NCBI GenBank assembly: GCA_009786075.1
Contig: WQTX01000016.1
Span: forward strand, 1 to 39,176
Source: Bacteroidota bacterium
Lineage (GTDB): Bacteria > Bacteroidota > Bacteroidia > Bacteroidales > UBA1715
DNA: 39,176 bases
Direction of reading: 5' to 3'
The translations under genes were made by a program, and so were the position numbers. Below the pieces are notes generated by a model. That model had not been told where the DNA came from. It saw only the letters and a list, made by a program, of their open reading frames with translations, and did no database searches. Shown here piece after piece: positions 17,644 to 25,067 of the stretch; position 1 is the stretch's first letter; the number at the start of each line of letters is the position of its first letter.

Positions 17644-19182
17644 TTATAACAATTGTTTCAATAAATTATTCATAGAAACTTTGCTGTCAATAATTTGCGC
17701 AAGCGCCGAAATTGCCACACGTTCCTGTTGCATAGTGTCACGGTCGCGAATTGTAACGCAATTGTCGGTTAATGTTTCGTGGTCAATGGTTATGCAAAAT
17801 GGCGTGCCGATTGCATCTTGACGGCGATAGCGTTTTCCGATAGAATCTTTTTCATCGTATTGGCAATTGAATTGGAATGAAAGTTCCTTCATAATTTCAC
17901 GGGCAACTTCGGGCAAACCGTCTTTTTTAACCAATGGCAAAATTGCCGCTTTTATTGGCGCAAGTGCCGCCGGAATACGCATAACTACACGAATTTCGCT
18001 GTCGACTTGCTCCTCGCAGTACGATTTTGAAAGTACTGCAAGTACGGTGCGGTCAAGTCCTACCGAAGTTTCTACTACGAATGGAACGTAACTTTCGTTT
18101 AATTCCGGGTCGAAATAGGTAATTTTTTTACCCGAAAATTGTTGATGTTGGCTCAAATCATAATCGGTGCGCGAGTGAATACCTTCCAATTCTTTGAAAC
18201 CCATTGGGAAATTAAATTCTATATCGCAAGCAGCATTTGCGTAATGCGCAAGTTTTTCATGGTCGTGGTAACGGTATTGTGCATCGCCAAAACCAAGCGC
18301 TTTGTGCCATGCAAGGCGAGCTTCTTTCCATTTGGCAAACCATTCCATTTCGCTGCCGGGGCGTACAAAAAATTGCATTTCCATCTGTTCAAATTCTCGC
18401 ATGCGGAATATAAACTGACGGGCAACTATCTCGTTTCTAAATGCTTTTCCTATTTGCGCTATACCAAACGGAATTTTCATACGACCGGTTTTTTGCACGT
18501 TCAAATAGTTTACAAAAATACCTTGCGCCGTTTCGGGACGTAAATAAATAGTGCTTGCTCCTTCGGCAGTAGCACCGAGTTTGGTTTCAAACATAAGGTT
18601 AAATTGCCGTACATCCGACCAATTTGCCGTACCCGAAACAGGGCACACAATGCCGCTGTCAACAATTATTTGACGCAATTCATCAAGATTTGAATCTTCC
18701 AATGCTTTTACAAAACGAGCCGTGAGTTCGTCTATTTTTGCTTGTTCACGCTGAATGTTCGGATTGGTAGCACGAGCTTGCGCCTCGTCGAACGAATCGC
18801 CGAATTTTTTACGTCCCTTTTCAAGTTCTTTTTCAATTTTTTGATTCATTTTTTCACGATGCTCTTCAATCAAAACATCGGCACGATAGCGTTTTTTCGA
18901 ATCTTTGTTATCTATAAGCGGGTCGTTGAAAGCATCAACGTGCCCCGATGCTTTCCACGTAGTGGGGTGCATAAAAATAGCGGCGTCGATTCCCACAATA
19001 TTTTCATTCAAGCGCACCATGGCATTCCACCAATATTGTTTTATGTTGTTTTTGAGTTCGCTACCCAATTGACCGTAATCATACACCGCACCAAGTCCGT
19101 CGTACAACTCGCTCGAAGGAAAAATAAAACCGTATTCTTTTGAGTGTGCTATAATTTTCTTTAAAGAGTCGTCTGCTGCCAT
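17644..19182 (-). CDS. glyS: glycyl-tRNA synthetase, dimeric type
   Basis: Class II aminoacyl-tRNA synthetase that charges tRNA-Gly. The 512-residue product is the single-chain (alpha2) type. It starts with KKIIAHSKEYGFIFPSSELYDGLGAVYDYGQLG, contains the motif 2 region QIGKAFRNEIVARQFIFRMREFEQMEMQFF, and the motif 3 region FVVETSVGLDRTVLAVL. The C-terminal anticodon-binding domain includes GIPFCITIDHETL-like residues (here GTPFCITIDHETLTDNCVTIRDR). Full length. It lies 111 bases upstream of ftsX with a palindrome between them. Confidence 0.97.
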   Translation of the reverse strand: MAADDSLKKIIAHSKEYGFIFPSSELYDGLGAVYDYGQLGSELKNNIKQYWWNAMVRLNENIVGIDAAIFMHPTTWKASGHVDAFNDPLIDNKDSKKRYRADVLIEEHREKMNQKIEKELEKGRKKFGDSFDEAQARATNPNIQREQAKIDELTARFVKALEDSNLDELRQIIVDSGIVCPVSGTANWSDVRQFNLMFETKLGATAEGASTIYLRPETAQGIFVNYLNVQKTGRMKIPFGIAQIGKAFRNEIVARQFIFRMREFEQMEMQFFVRPGSEMEWFAKWKEARLAWHKALGFGDAQYRYHDHEKLAHYANAACDIEFNFPMGFKELEGIHSRTDYDLSQHQQFSGKKITYFDPELNESYVPFVVETSVGLDRTVLAVLSKSYCEEQVDSEIRVVMRIPAALAPIKAAILPLVKKDGLPEVAREIMKELSFQFNCQYDEKDSIGKRYRRQDAIGTPFCITIDHETLTDNCVTIRDRDTMQQERVAISALAQIIDSKVSMNNLLKQLL

Positions 19183-19210
19183 AATATGTGTAAATTTTTA
19201 ATTTAAGGCG

Positions 19211-19218
19211 CAAATATA
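19211..19218 (-). promoter_or_regulatory. possible -7 box for glycyl-tRNA synthetase
   Basis: TATATTTG on the minus strand (19218-19211) matches TAnnTTTG and lies 29 bases upstream of the ATG. No convincing TTG is seen at the expected -33 distance, so support is partial. Confidence 0.45.
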
Positions 19219-19240
19219 CACTTTAATTGTGAATTGTAAA

Positions 19241-19657
19241 TTATTCGGAGCCATATAAAACTATTTCTTTAAACAAATCAATATCAACAACGTTTAATTT
19301 AGGGAAATTAATAGTTTTCAATATTTTGAAATGCTTATCATTGCTCACAATTACATCGGCACCGGCATTGAAAGCACAATCTACAAATTTATTGTCGTCG
19401 GGGTCGGCAGAAATTAAATTCCATTTGTAATAGGGGATAATTTGTTCTGTATTAGGAAGTGAAAATAATAACTCTATTACAAATTCTACCGTTTGTGGAG
19501 AATAATATCGCAACAATAATTCTTCGTATTCTTGCAACATTTCCGAAGTGTAACAAAGAGTAAATTTACGAGCAATAAACGCTTGCCACAACCAATGGTG
19601 GGGAGCTGTTTCTGCCACCGCCACTAATAAACAATTCGTATCTAAAACTATTTTCAT
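19241..19657 (-). CDS. PIN-domain toxin-like ribonuclease
   Basis: A 138-residue PIN-domain protein of the toxin type (COG1569-like). The acidic metal-binding set is visible: Asp6 in VLDTNCLL, Glu in MLQEYEELLLRYY, and the cluster DPDDNKFVDCAFNAGADVIVSND. PIN toxins cleave RNA, often tRNA or rRNA, and are held inactive by an antitoxin. Its start overlaps the stop of the upstream small gene by four bases, as in a standard antitoxin-toxin operon. It appears intact. Confidence 0.88.
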   Translation of the reverse strand: MKIVLDTNCLLVAVAETAPHHWLWQAFIARKFTLCYTSEMLQEYEELLLRYYSPQTVEFVIELLFSLPNTEQIIPYYKWNLISADPDDNKFVDCAFNAGADVIVSNDKHFKILKTINFPKLNVVDIDLFKEIVLYGSE

Positions 19658-19893
19658 CGGTTGTACGGTGTACGAATGTGTGTATTTAACATTTCTTCAA
19701 AAACACTATCATTCAATTTTCCTTCGTTCCACAAACGATTAGTTTCAGTATTTAATTTTTGCTGTATGTAATTGATATACAAATTCGTTAATTCCTCTCT
19801 ATCTGCTGCATTTTTTGTTGCTGTAAATGTTCGCAAAACAAATAATTGCGTTTCATTCAATGGTGTTTCATATTGATATTGTGCTGCTCCCAT
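19654..19893 (-). CDS. probable antitoxin partner of the PIN-domain protein
   Basis: A 79-residue, mostly helical protein starting MGAAQYQYETPLNETQLFVLR and ending NTHIRTPYNR. Proteins of this type commonly precede PIN toxins in Bacteroidota. A longer reading from 19932 is possible, but a consensus -7 promoter box (19919-19926) lies inside that extension, so the transcript would start after it. The ATG at 19891-19893 is therefore preferred. Function as antitoxin is inferred from context. Confidence 0.75.
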   Translation of the reverse strand: MGAAQYQYETPLNETQLFVLRTFTATKNAADREELTNLYINYIQQKLNTETNRLWNEGKLNDSVFEEMLNTHIRTPYNR

Positions 19894-19918
19894 ATCTTTT
19901 CCTTTTTGTAATTTCCTA

Positions 19919-19949
19919 CAAAGATACATCATTTCAAAAAAATTGCAAA
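19919..19949 (-). promoter_or_regulatory. promoter of the PIN toxin-antitoxin operon
   Basis: On the minus strand, TTTG (19949-19946), a 19-base spacer and TATCTTTG (19926-19919) match the Bacteroidota consensus. It also decides the start codon of the antitoxin gene. Confidence 0.75.
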
Positions 19950-20025
19950 AGTTTGCGCAAAAATGATTCTCAAAAAATGGTTAAAAATCATGTATAACGT
20001 GCCGCCTCGCAATCCAATTATTTTT

Positions 20026-23000
20026 TTACTCCTCAATCCTAACACGCAACCCTTGTACCCAGTATTTATACTCATTGGTATAATACACATACGCCGTAGA
20101 AGCCATACCGGTATATGTTCCGGGGACTTCGGCTTTTAGGTCAAGGTTTACGGTTTTGCGTTCTTTGGGGTTAAAACTGCGGTAATAGAGTACCAAATTA
20201 TCGTTGATTATTTCATAAAAATCAAACACTTCCTGCTCGTGCATTTCTTTAAGTTGCCATGCTTGCAGGCTCATTCCGCCCGGAATGCCTATGATTGCTA
20301 CGCTCATTGGCTGTCCTTCGGATTTTTTATTTTCGATTGTAACTGCAAGACGCACGGTTTCGTTGCGTTTTATGGTGGTTTTGTTCAATTTTGTGGTAAG
20401 TACGAATGGACATTCAGCATCGGTAGGCGGCATTTTATATTCCCACGTGAGGCGCAGATTGTAGGGCAACGGCTCTTGCATATCGGTAAATTGCAGTTGA
20501 ATAGTGTTATTGCCTTCGGCGAAAAATTGCGTAACATCTTTTTTCGTGATTCGCCGCAAATTCAAATCGGCACTTTGCCCATTGATAGCGAGTTGCAAAC
20601 TACCCAAATCCACTTTTGCTTTTTCCTGCGCATATTTTGTGAGAGCCTGCAAACTCAAAATTGTTGATTGCGTATTGCCAAAACCGCCATACGCACTGCG
20701 TTTCGAGGCAATAAATGCAATACATTCTTCAATTATTGGCGTATCTTTGGTTGATTTTAACAAAGCAATAGCCCACAATGCAACCGTTTCTAATTTCTGA
20801 GCATCGCCACCACTCCAAGTAATTGTGGTTTGCACTTTCAATTTATTAAAACCGTTGCTTTTATTTACCTCTTTTTCAAAGTGTTGTATTAATCTGTTGT
20901 AATTTTCCATATCGCCGCGATTGTAGGCGGCATTTGCCATAAGAGCCATTTGGTACATATCTTCGCTCGCAAAAGCTTCTTGCAGCGCAGCGTTATATTC
21001 TTTGCTATAATCCTCTGTTTCTTGCACTTCCGACAGGGCGTACACCACGTATGCGTTGCCCACAGCTTGCGGCGGAGTCCACACACCTTTTTGTGTAAAA
21101 TTGCCTTTGCCATCGCGCATATTGAGCAAATATTTACGTGCACGCACGGTCATTGCGTCATTGATTTTATCATATACTTTTGCCATTTCGTGGAATTGCA
21201 ACACACCGTAGGCAGTTAGGGCTGTGCTTGCAGGCGTGCGCCCATACCAATCGAAACCACCGCCCGGCACTTCGTAGGCTGCAAGTTTTTTGTAACCGTT
21301 GTCGAGTAAATTCAGTGCTTTGCTTTGCGCTTTTTGGTCAATATCTTTCGAGGTTTGCATCAGTTGCAAAGCCATAATATTCGGGAAATTGCTCGACGAC
21401 ACTTGCTCAAAACAGCCATACGGCTCACGCAAAATACTTTCCAAACCGGCAAATAATTGCTCATTGAGAGTTGCATAACACACAAATTCGGCACGAAACG
21501 AGCCTTCAACCACTTTGTTCGATTTTTGGAACGAAAACGAATCATTCATTTTTTGCCCCGAAAAACTTTGCGATTGCGGGAAATTAACCGAGCGAACGGT
21601 TACGGAACGGGTAATTCTGTCCGAAAAACTGCCTGCATTGGCAGAAATAGTATATGAAATATTGTCGGACGCGAATTTTGGCGAAAAAGCAAGAAAAACC
21701 GTTTGCGTGCTTTCGGGCTGAATAGTTACTTGTGCGGTTGGTTCGCCCACAGGCGTTATATATTTGGCTGCTCTCGCATCGTGATAACCATCATATTCAT
21801 CATAAATGAAAAAGTTTAAATTAACCCGCGCCGTCATAACCTCTTTGGTATTGTTGCGCACAAGCACCGGCAGGCGCACTTCGTCGCCCACTGCGGCAAA
21901 AAGCGGCGTTTTTACATCAATCGAAAATGGTTTGGCGGTTGCAAATTTGAGCGTTGCGCTGCCAATCAATCCTTCCGCAGGCGAAAATCCTTCTGCCGTA
22001 ATGCAGAACGATGAGGAAATTTCGTTGCATTGGAATTTGAGCGTAGCCTCGCCGTTTTTATCGGTTGTAACATCGGCATTCCAATACAGCGTAGTGTTTA
22101 GTTTATCATCGCCGTACTTGCGTGTTGAATATTGAAATACTTCTGTTCCGTAATACCTTTTTTCCGGAATATACATTTGGGTATAAGCTCGCTGTTTAAA
22201 ACGGCGGTAATACCCGTATTCGTTTGCCGATTTTGTAGCAATAAGTATCACGCCATTTGCCCCGCGCGCACCATACATAGCTGTTGCCGAAGGGTCTTTC
22301 AAAATCGAAATATAATCAATATCGGCGGGATTGCCTCGAAATTCATTTCCCACGGGAACGCCATTGACCACGTAAAGCGGACGCGCATCGCCCACTGTGC
22401 CGCGCCCGCGTACCACAATATCCATAACCTCGCCCGATACTCCCGAATTTGCACGCACTTGCACGCCTGCCGCTTTGCCCATAAGTAATTGACCGGCATT
22501 TATTATCGGCATGGTCGATAAATCGGAACCGCTCAATTGGGTAATTCCGCCGGTTACATCTTCGGGGCGTGCGCTTGAATAGCCTATTTTAACTACGTTT
22601 TGTACATTTTTCATATCGCCAAATTTAAGCTCTTGCTCTCGCAACCAATTTTCAAATTCTTCATCGGTCATGGCTTTTCTTGCATCTTTTTCCTCTTTAT
22701 TTTCTATCGGGTTGAAATTTTCTTCTAAAAAATTAATTTCCTGCCTGTTTTCAAAATTTATTTCTTTGAAAATAAACGGTTTGCCTTTAAATAAATGAAT
22801 TGAGTGGGAATACGGAGCGTAAATCCTTGCACCGTTGCGCAGGTCAACATTGTGAAACGCAAACTGCCCTTCGGGAGTGGTTGTGAGTTCGGCAATTCTG
22901 CGACTACTGCTTTTATCGCTGTAAGTCAAATAAATGGTGGCTTGCGCCGGTTGTCCTTTTTTATTAAGTATGTAGCCGTATATATCGCTGTTTCTTTCGG

Positions 23001-24636
23001 CTCCTGCGGGCATTTCCACTTTGTGCGCTTGCAGCACTTCGCGCCATGTAAACCGCCGCCAACCGTGCGTAAGCATCAAATAATCAATCGCTTCGGGTGC
23101 TTTTTTCTCTTCTTCGTTGAAATAAAACGCCGGTTCTTGAATGTTCCCCTTCAATTCCGACGAAAACAGCAGATAACTCAAAATACCGTCCTGCTTATCG
23201 TTGGCAAGGGCAAGCAATTGTTCATCGACCACCGCCACGCCAAACGCTGCCGCCACCGGACGATTGTTTTTGTCTGTCGTGCGAATTTTCAGTTGCACGG
23301 TTTCGAGCGGACGGTACAATTCTTTGTCGGTCGAAAGGTTAATTTTTAAACCGTTTTTAGGGTTTACAAATAGTAATCGTTCACAGCGTTCCCGTTTATT
23401 TTCGTCGAAAAGAGTGAAAACCGCAATGCCGATAGGGAATTTTTCGGTATTAACGGTTACGGTATTGTGCCCTTTTTGCAACTGAATTTCTTTGCCATAC
23501 TGCGGCACGCCTTGCGTGTGGGCTACGAGTGAAATTTTCGCAGCCTCGGGAGCGTGAATTTTCCACGTTACCGCCGTGCTGTCTTTCGACTGCAATTGCA
23601 GCGAATAGCCTGTTTTGCTTGCCTGCGGCAAAGCTACAAGCGCGTGATTGCCTTGCGGTTTTTCAATTTTTGCAAAATAGGATTTTCCCGCTTGCGGCGT
23701 AAATGTAAATGCGCCCATTCCCAAATGAAAACTCTCGAAATCAGCGACTTTCATATTATTTTCATCAACGATTATTCCGCTCACATCGGCACCTTTGCCA
23801 AATTCGTTCAATGCCTCGAAAGCTACGTTACTCGGCACATTTTCTATCAATTCGCCGCCTTCGGGGAAAAATTGCAGATGTATTTTATTCATCACTATTG
23901 GAATGGAGCGTGAAATACTTTCCTCCACGCCATTGTCGGTTACTATTACTTGCAGCAAACCATCGGACGTGTTCAAATCCGCGGGCAATTGAAATGTAAT
24001 GCGCGCCTCGCCTTTTACCGTAGTGGTTTCTATGGTTTGCACGGTGTTTCCGGCAATTTTCACTTCGGCTTTTACCGTGCTGCCGTAGGTTTTTACGTTT
24101 TGCAAATCGCTCACCGAAAGTATCGCCTCGCCGCTGTCGCCCGCTCCGTAGGCGCGTTTTTCAAATTCAAGCCGGAGCAGCAAGCGCGGCGTGATTACTT
24201 TTTGTACGGTAATTTCTTTCTTAAAAAACTGTTCTTCGCCCCAATTTTTCTGCCATTGCGTGTAGGCTACGAGCGTGTAAATTCCGCCTGCGGCATTTTT
24301 GTCGATGTATAAAAAACCGCTTGCTACGCCCTCTTGCGTATTGCGCGTTTCTTTTCTATGCACATTTCCTTTGGGGTCGCGCAATTCCACATACAGCACA
24401 TCGCTCACTTCCGAAGCACGGTTATCGGTGCTATTTACCAAAAATGCTTTATAGCGCACATATTCACCCGGTTTGTAAAACGGTTTATCGGTTTGCACAT
24501 ACACTTTTTCCTGCGGATAATTGTGATTGTGATGCTTCAGATATTGAAACAATTGACCTATAAAACCGGTGTAATCGCCTGCTGCAATTGTGAGCGGGAT
24601 TAATAAAAATAGTGTGAGGTACAGTTTCTTTTTCAT
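20026..24636 (-). CDS. alpha-2-macroglobulin-type protein with an internal TonB plug domain
   Basis: A 1536-residue exported protein. It has a signal peptide (residues 1-19, KKKLYLTLFLLIPLTIAA) with no lipobox cysteine. The N-terminal macroglobulin domains include an MG2-type motif VYVQTDKPFYKPGEYVRYKAF near residues 45-65. At about 680-800 there is a SusC-type TonB plug domain: EDVTGGITQLSGSDLS, GKAAGVQVR, DIVVRGRGT, PLYVVNGVPV and DPSATAMYGARGANGVILIATK. Then comes an A2M domain (YWNADVTTDKNGEATLKF) and a thioester domain with EPYGCFEQ (Cys1075, Gln1078) and a helical repeat region, then a C-terminal beta domain. Bacterial macroglobulins trap proteases covalently through such a thioester; the E. 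coli form has CLEQ. The protein has no beta-barrel of its own; the plugless barrel gene lies directly upstream on the same strand. Domain calls are by motif and the function is inferred. Confidence 0.88.
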   Translation of the reverse strand: MKKKLYLTLFLLIPLTIAAGDYTGFIGQLFQYLKHHNHNYPQEKVYVQTDKPFYKPGEYVRYKAFLVNSTDNRASEVSDVLYVELRDPKGNVHRKETRNTQEGVASGFLYIDKNAAGGIYTLVAYTQWQKNWGEEQFFKKEITVQKVITPRLLLRLEFEKRAYGAGDSGEAILSVSDLQNVKTYGSTVKAEVKIAGNTVQTIETTTVKGEARITFQLPADLNTSDGLLQVIVTDNGVEESISRSIPIVMNKIHLQFFPEGGELIENVPSNVAFEALNEFGKGADVSGIIVDENNMKVADFESFHLGMGAFTFTPQAGKSYFAKIEKPQGNHALVALPQASKTGYSLQLQSKDSTAVTWKIHAPEAAKISLVAHTQGVPQYGKEIQLQKGHNTVTVNTEKFPIGIAVFTLFDENKRERCERLLFVNPKNGLKINLSTDKELYRPLETVQLKIRTTDKNNRPVAAAFGVAVVDEQLLALANDKQDGILSYLLFSSELKGNIQEPAFYFNEEEKKAPEAIDYLMLTHGWRRFTWREVLQAHKVEMPAGAERNSDIYGYILNKKGQPAQATIYLTYSDKSSSRRIAELTTTPEGQFAFHNVDLRNGARIYAPYSHSIHLFKGKPFIFKEINFENRQEINFLEENFNPIENKEEKDARKAMTDEEFENWLREQELKFGDMKNVQNVVKIGYSSARPEDVTGGITQLSGSDLSTMPIINAGQLLMGKAAGVQVRANSGVSGEVMDIVVRGRGTVGDARPLYVVNGVPVGNEFRGNPADIDYISILKDPSATAMYGARGANGVILIATKSANEYGYYRRFKQRAYTQMYIPEKRYYGTEVFQYSTRKYGDDKLNTTLYWNADVTTDKNGEATLKFQCNEISSSFCITAEGFSPAEGLIGSATLKFATAKPFSIDVKTPLFAAVGDEVRLPVLVRNNTKEVMTARVNLNFFIYDEYDGYHDARAAKYITPVGEPTAQVTIQPESTQTVFLAFSPKFASDNISYTISANAGSFSDRITRSVTVRSVNFPQSQSFSGQKMNDSFSFQKSNKVVEGSFRAEFVCYATLNEQLFAGLESILREPYGCFEQVSSSNFPNIMALQLMQTSKDIDQKAQSKALNLLDNGYKKLAAYEVPGGGFDWYGRTPASTALTAYGVLQFHEMAKVYDKINDAMTVRARKYLLNMRDGKGNFTQKGVWTPPQAVGNAYVVYALSEVQETEDYSKEYNAALQEAFASEDMYQMALMANAAYNRGDMENYNRLIQHFEKEVNKSNGFNKLKVQTTITWSGGDAQKLETVALWAIALLKSTKDTPIIEECIAFIASKRSAYGGFGNTQSTILSLQALTKYAQEKAKVDLGSLQLAINGQSADLNLRRITKKDVTQFFAEGNNTIQLQFTDMQEPLPYNLRLTWEYKMPPTDAECPFVLTTKLNKTTIKRNETVRLAVTIENKKSEGQPMSVAIIGIPGGMSLQAWQLKEMHEQEVFDFYEIINDNLVLYYRSFNPKERKTVNLDLKAEVPGTYTGMASTAYVYYTNEYKYWVQGLRVRIEE

Positions 24637-24692
24637 ATTTATTTAGATATTTATTGATATTCGTTGTTTTCAACCTCATTTTTACCTTATTT

Positions 24693-24824
24693 TTCAAACA
24701 AAACAACCTCAGTAGAGAGAATTGAATTGTATTCTAACCTCATTATTAAAACGGGCATTACAATGAAGTAATGAGGTTTTTGTTGCATGTAATATATTGC
24801 TACTGAGGTTGTTTTGTTTTTGAA
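24693..24824. repeat. nested inverted repeat, cluster 1
   Basis: Outer arms 24693-24715 (TTCAAACAAAACAACCTCAG...) and 24800-24824 (...CTGAGGTTGTTTTGTTTTTG) are complementary apart from a two-base insertion. Inner arms AACCTCATTA (24736-24745) and TAATGAGGTT (24769-24778) pair perfectly. ACCTCATT also appears just outside, at 24673-24680. RNA from this stretch could fold into a long two-stage stem. Confidence 0.8.
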
Positions 24825-24877
24825 TCAGGTAAAAATTAGGTTTATTCATAAAAAATTGTTTTGCATAATTTATAATA

Positions 24878-25029
24878 TTACGGTGCTCTGCACCTCAGAT
24901 AGATACATTGATTTTATTTACTACAAATATTTAAGTGCTCTGCACTTTGTTTTTTAGGAGGTGCAAAGCACCAATAATATTTGTAGTTACAATGATTAAC
25001 ACAACAAGAAAGGTGCTGCGCACCGTAAT
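24878..25029. repeat. nested inverted repeat, cluster 2, with GGTGC-N3-GCACC hairpins
   Basis: Outer arms ATTACGGTGCTCTGCACC (about 24878-24893) and GGTGCTGCGCACCGTAAT (25012-25029) match at 15 of 18 positions. Inner arms ACTACAAATATT (24920-24931) and AATATTTGTAGT (24976-24987) pair perfectly. Four small dyads of the GTGC-N3-GCAC type lie within. The layout resembles a REP/BIME-type element. Confidence 0.8.
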
Positions 25030-25067
25030 GTTTTAAATTTAAACAGATTCTTAGCATAATACATTTA

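Larger units (their letters stand above)
24637..25067. other. 431-base gap with two nested palindromic clusters
   Basis: This gap separates the barrel gene from the macroglobulin-plug gene. No convincing ORF or Bacteroidota promoter was seen in it. It holds two complex inverted-repeat clusters, listed separately (24693-24824 and 24878-25029). A transcript running from the barrel gene into the macroglobulin gene would have to cross both. Confidence 0.7.

Noticed and set aside
19893-19932. Longer 92-residue form of the PIN antitoxin
   Set aside because: The extra 13 codons overlap a consensus -7 promoter box, so the transcript should begin downstream of the longer start.
20239-24603. Many plus-strand open frames of 60-180 codons opposite the macroglobulin gene
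   Set aside because: All are antisense shadows of one continuous 1536-codon gene with clear domains. None has a ribosome-binding site, promoter or family motif.
24693-25029. Insertion sequence between the barrel and macroglobulin genes
   Set aside because: There are inverted repeats but no transposase frame of any length within the gap. At most these are non-autonomous repeat elements.
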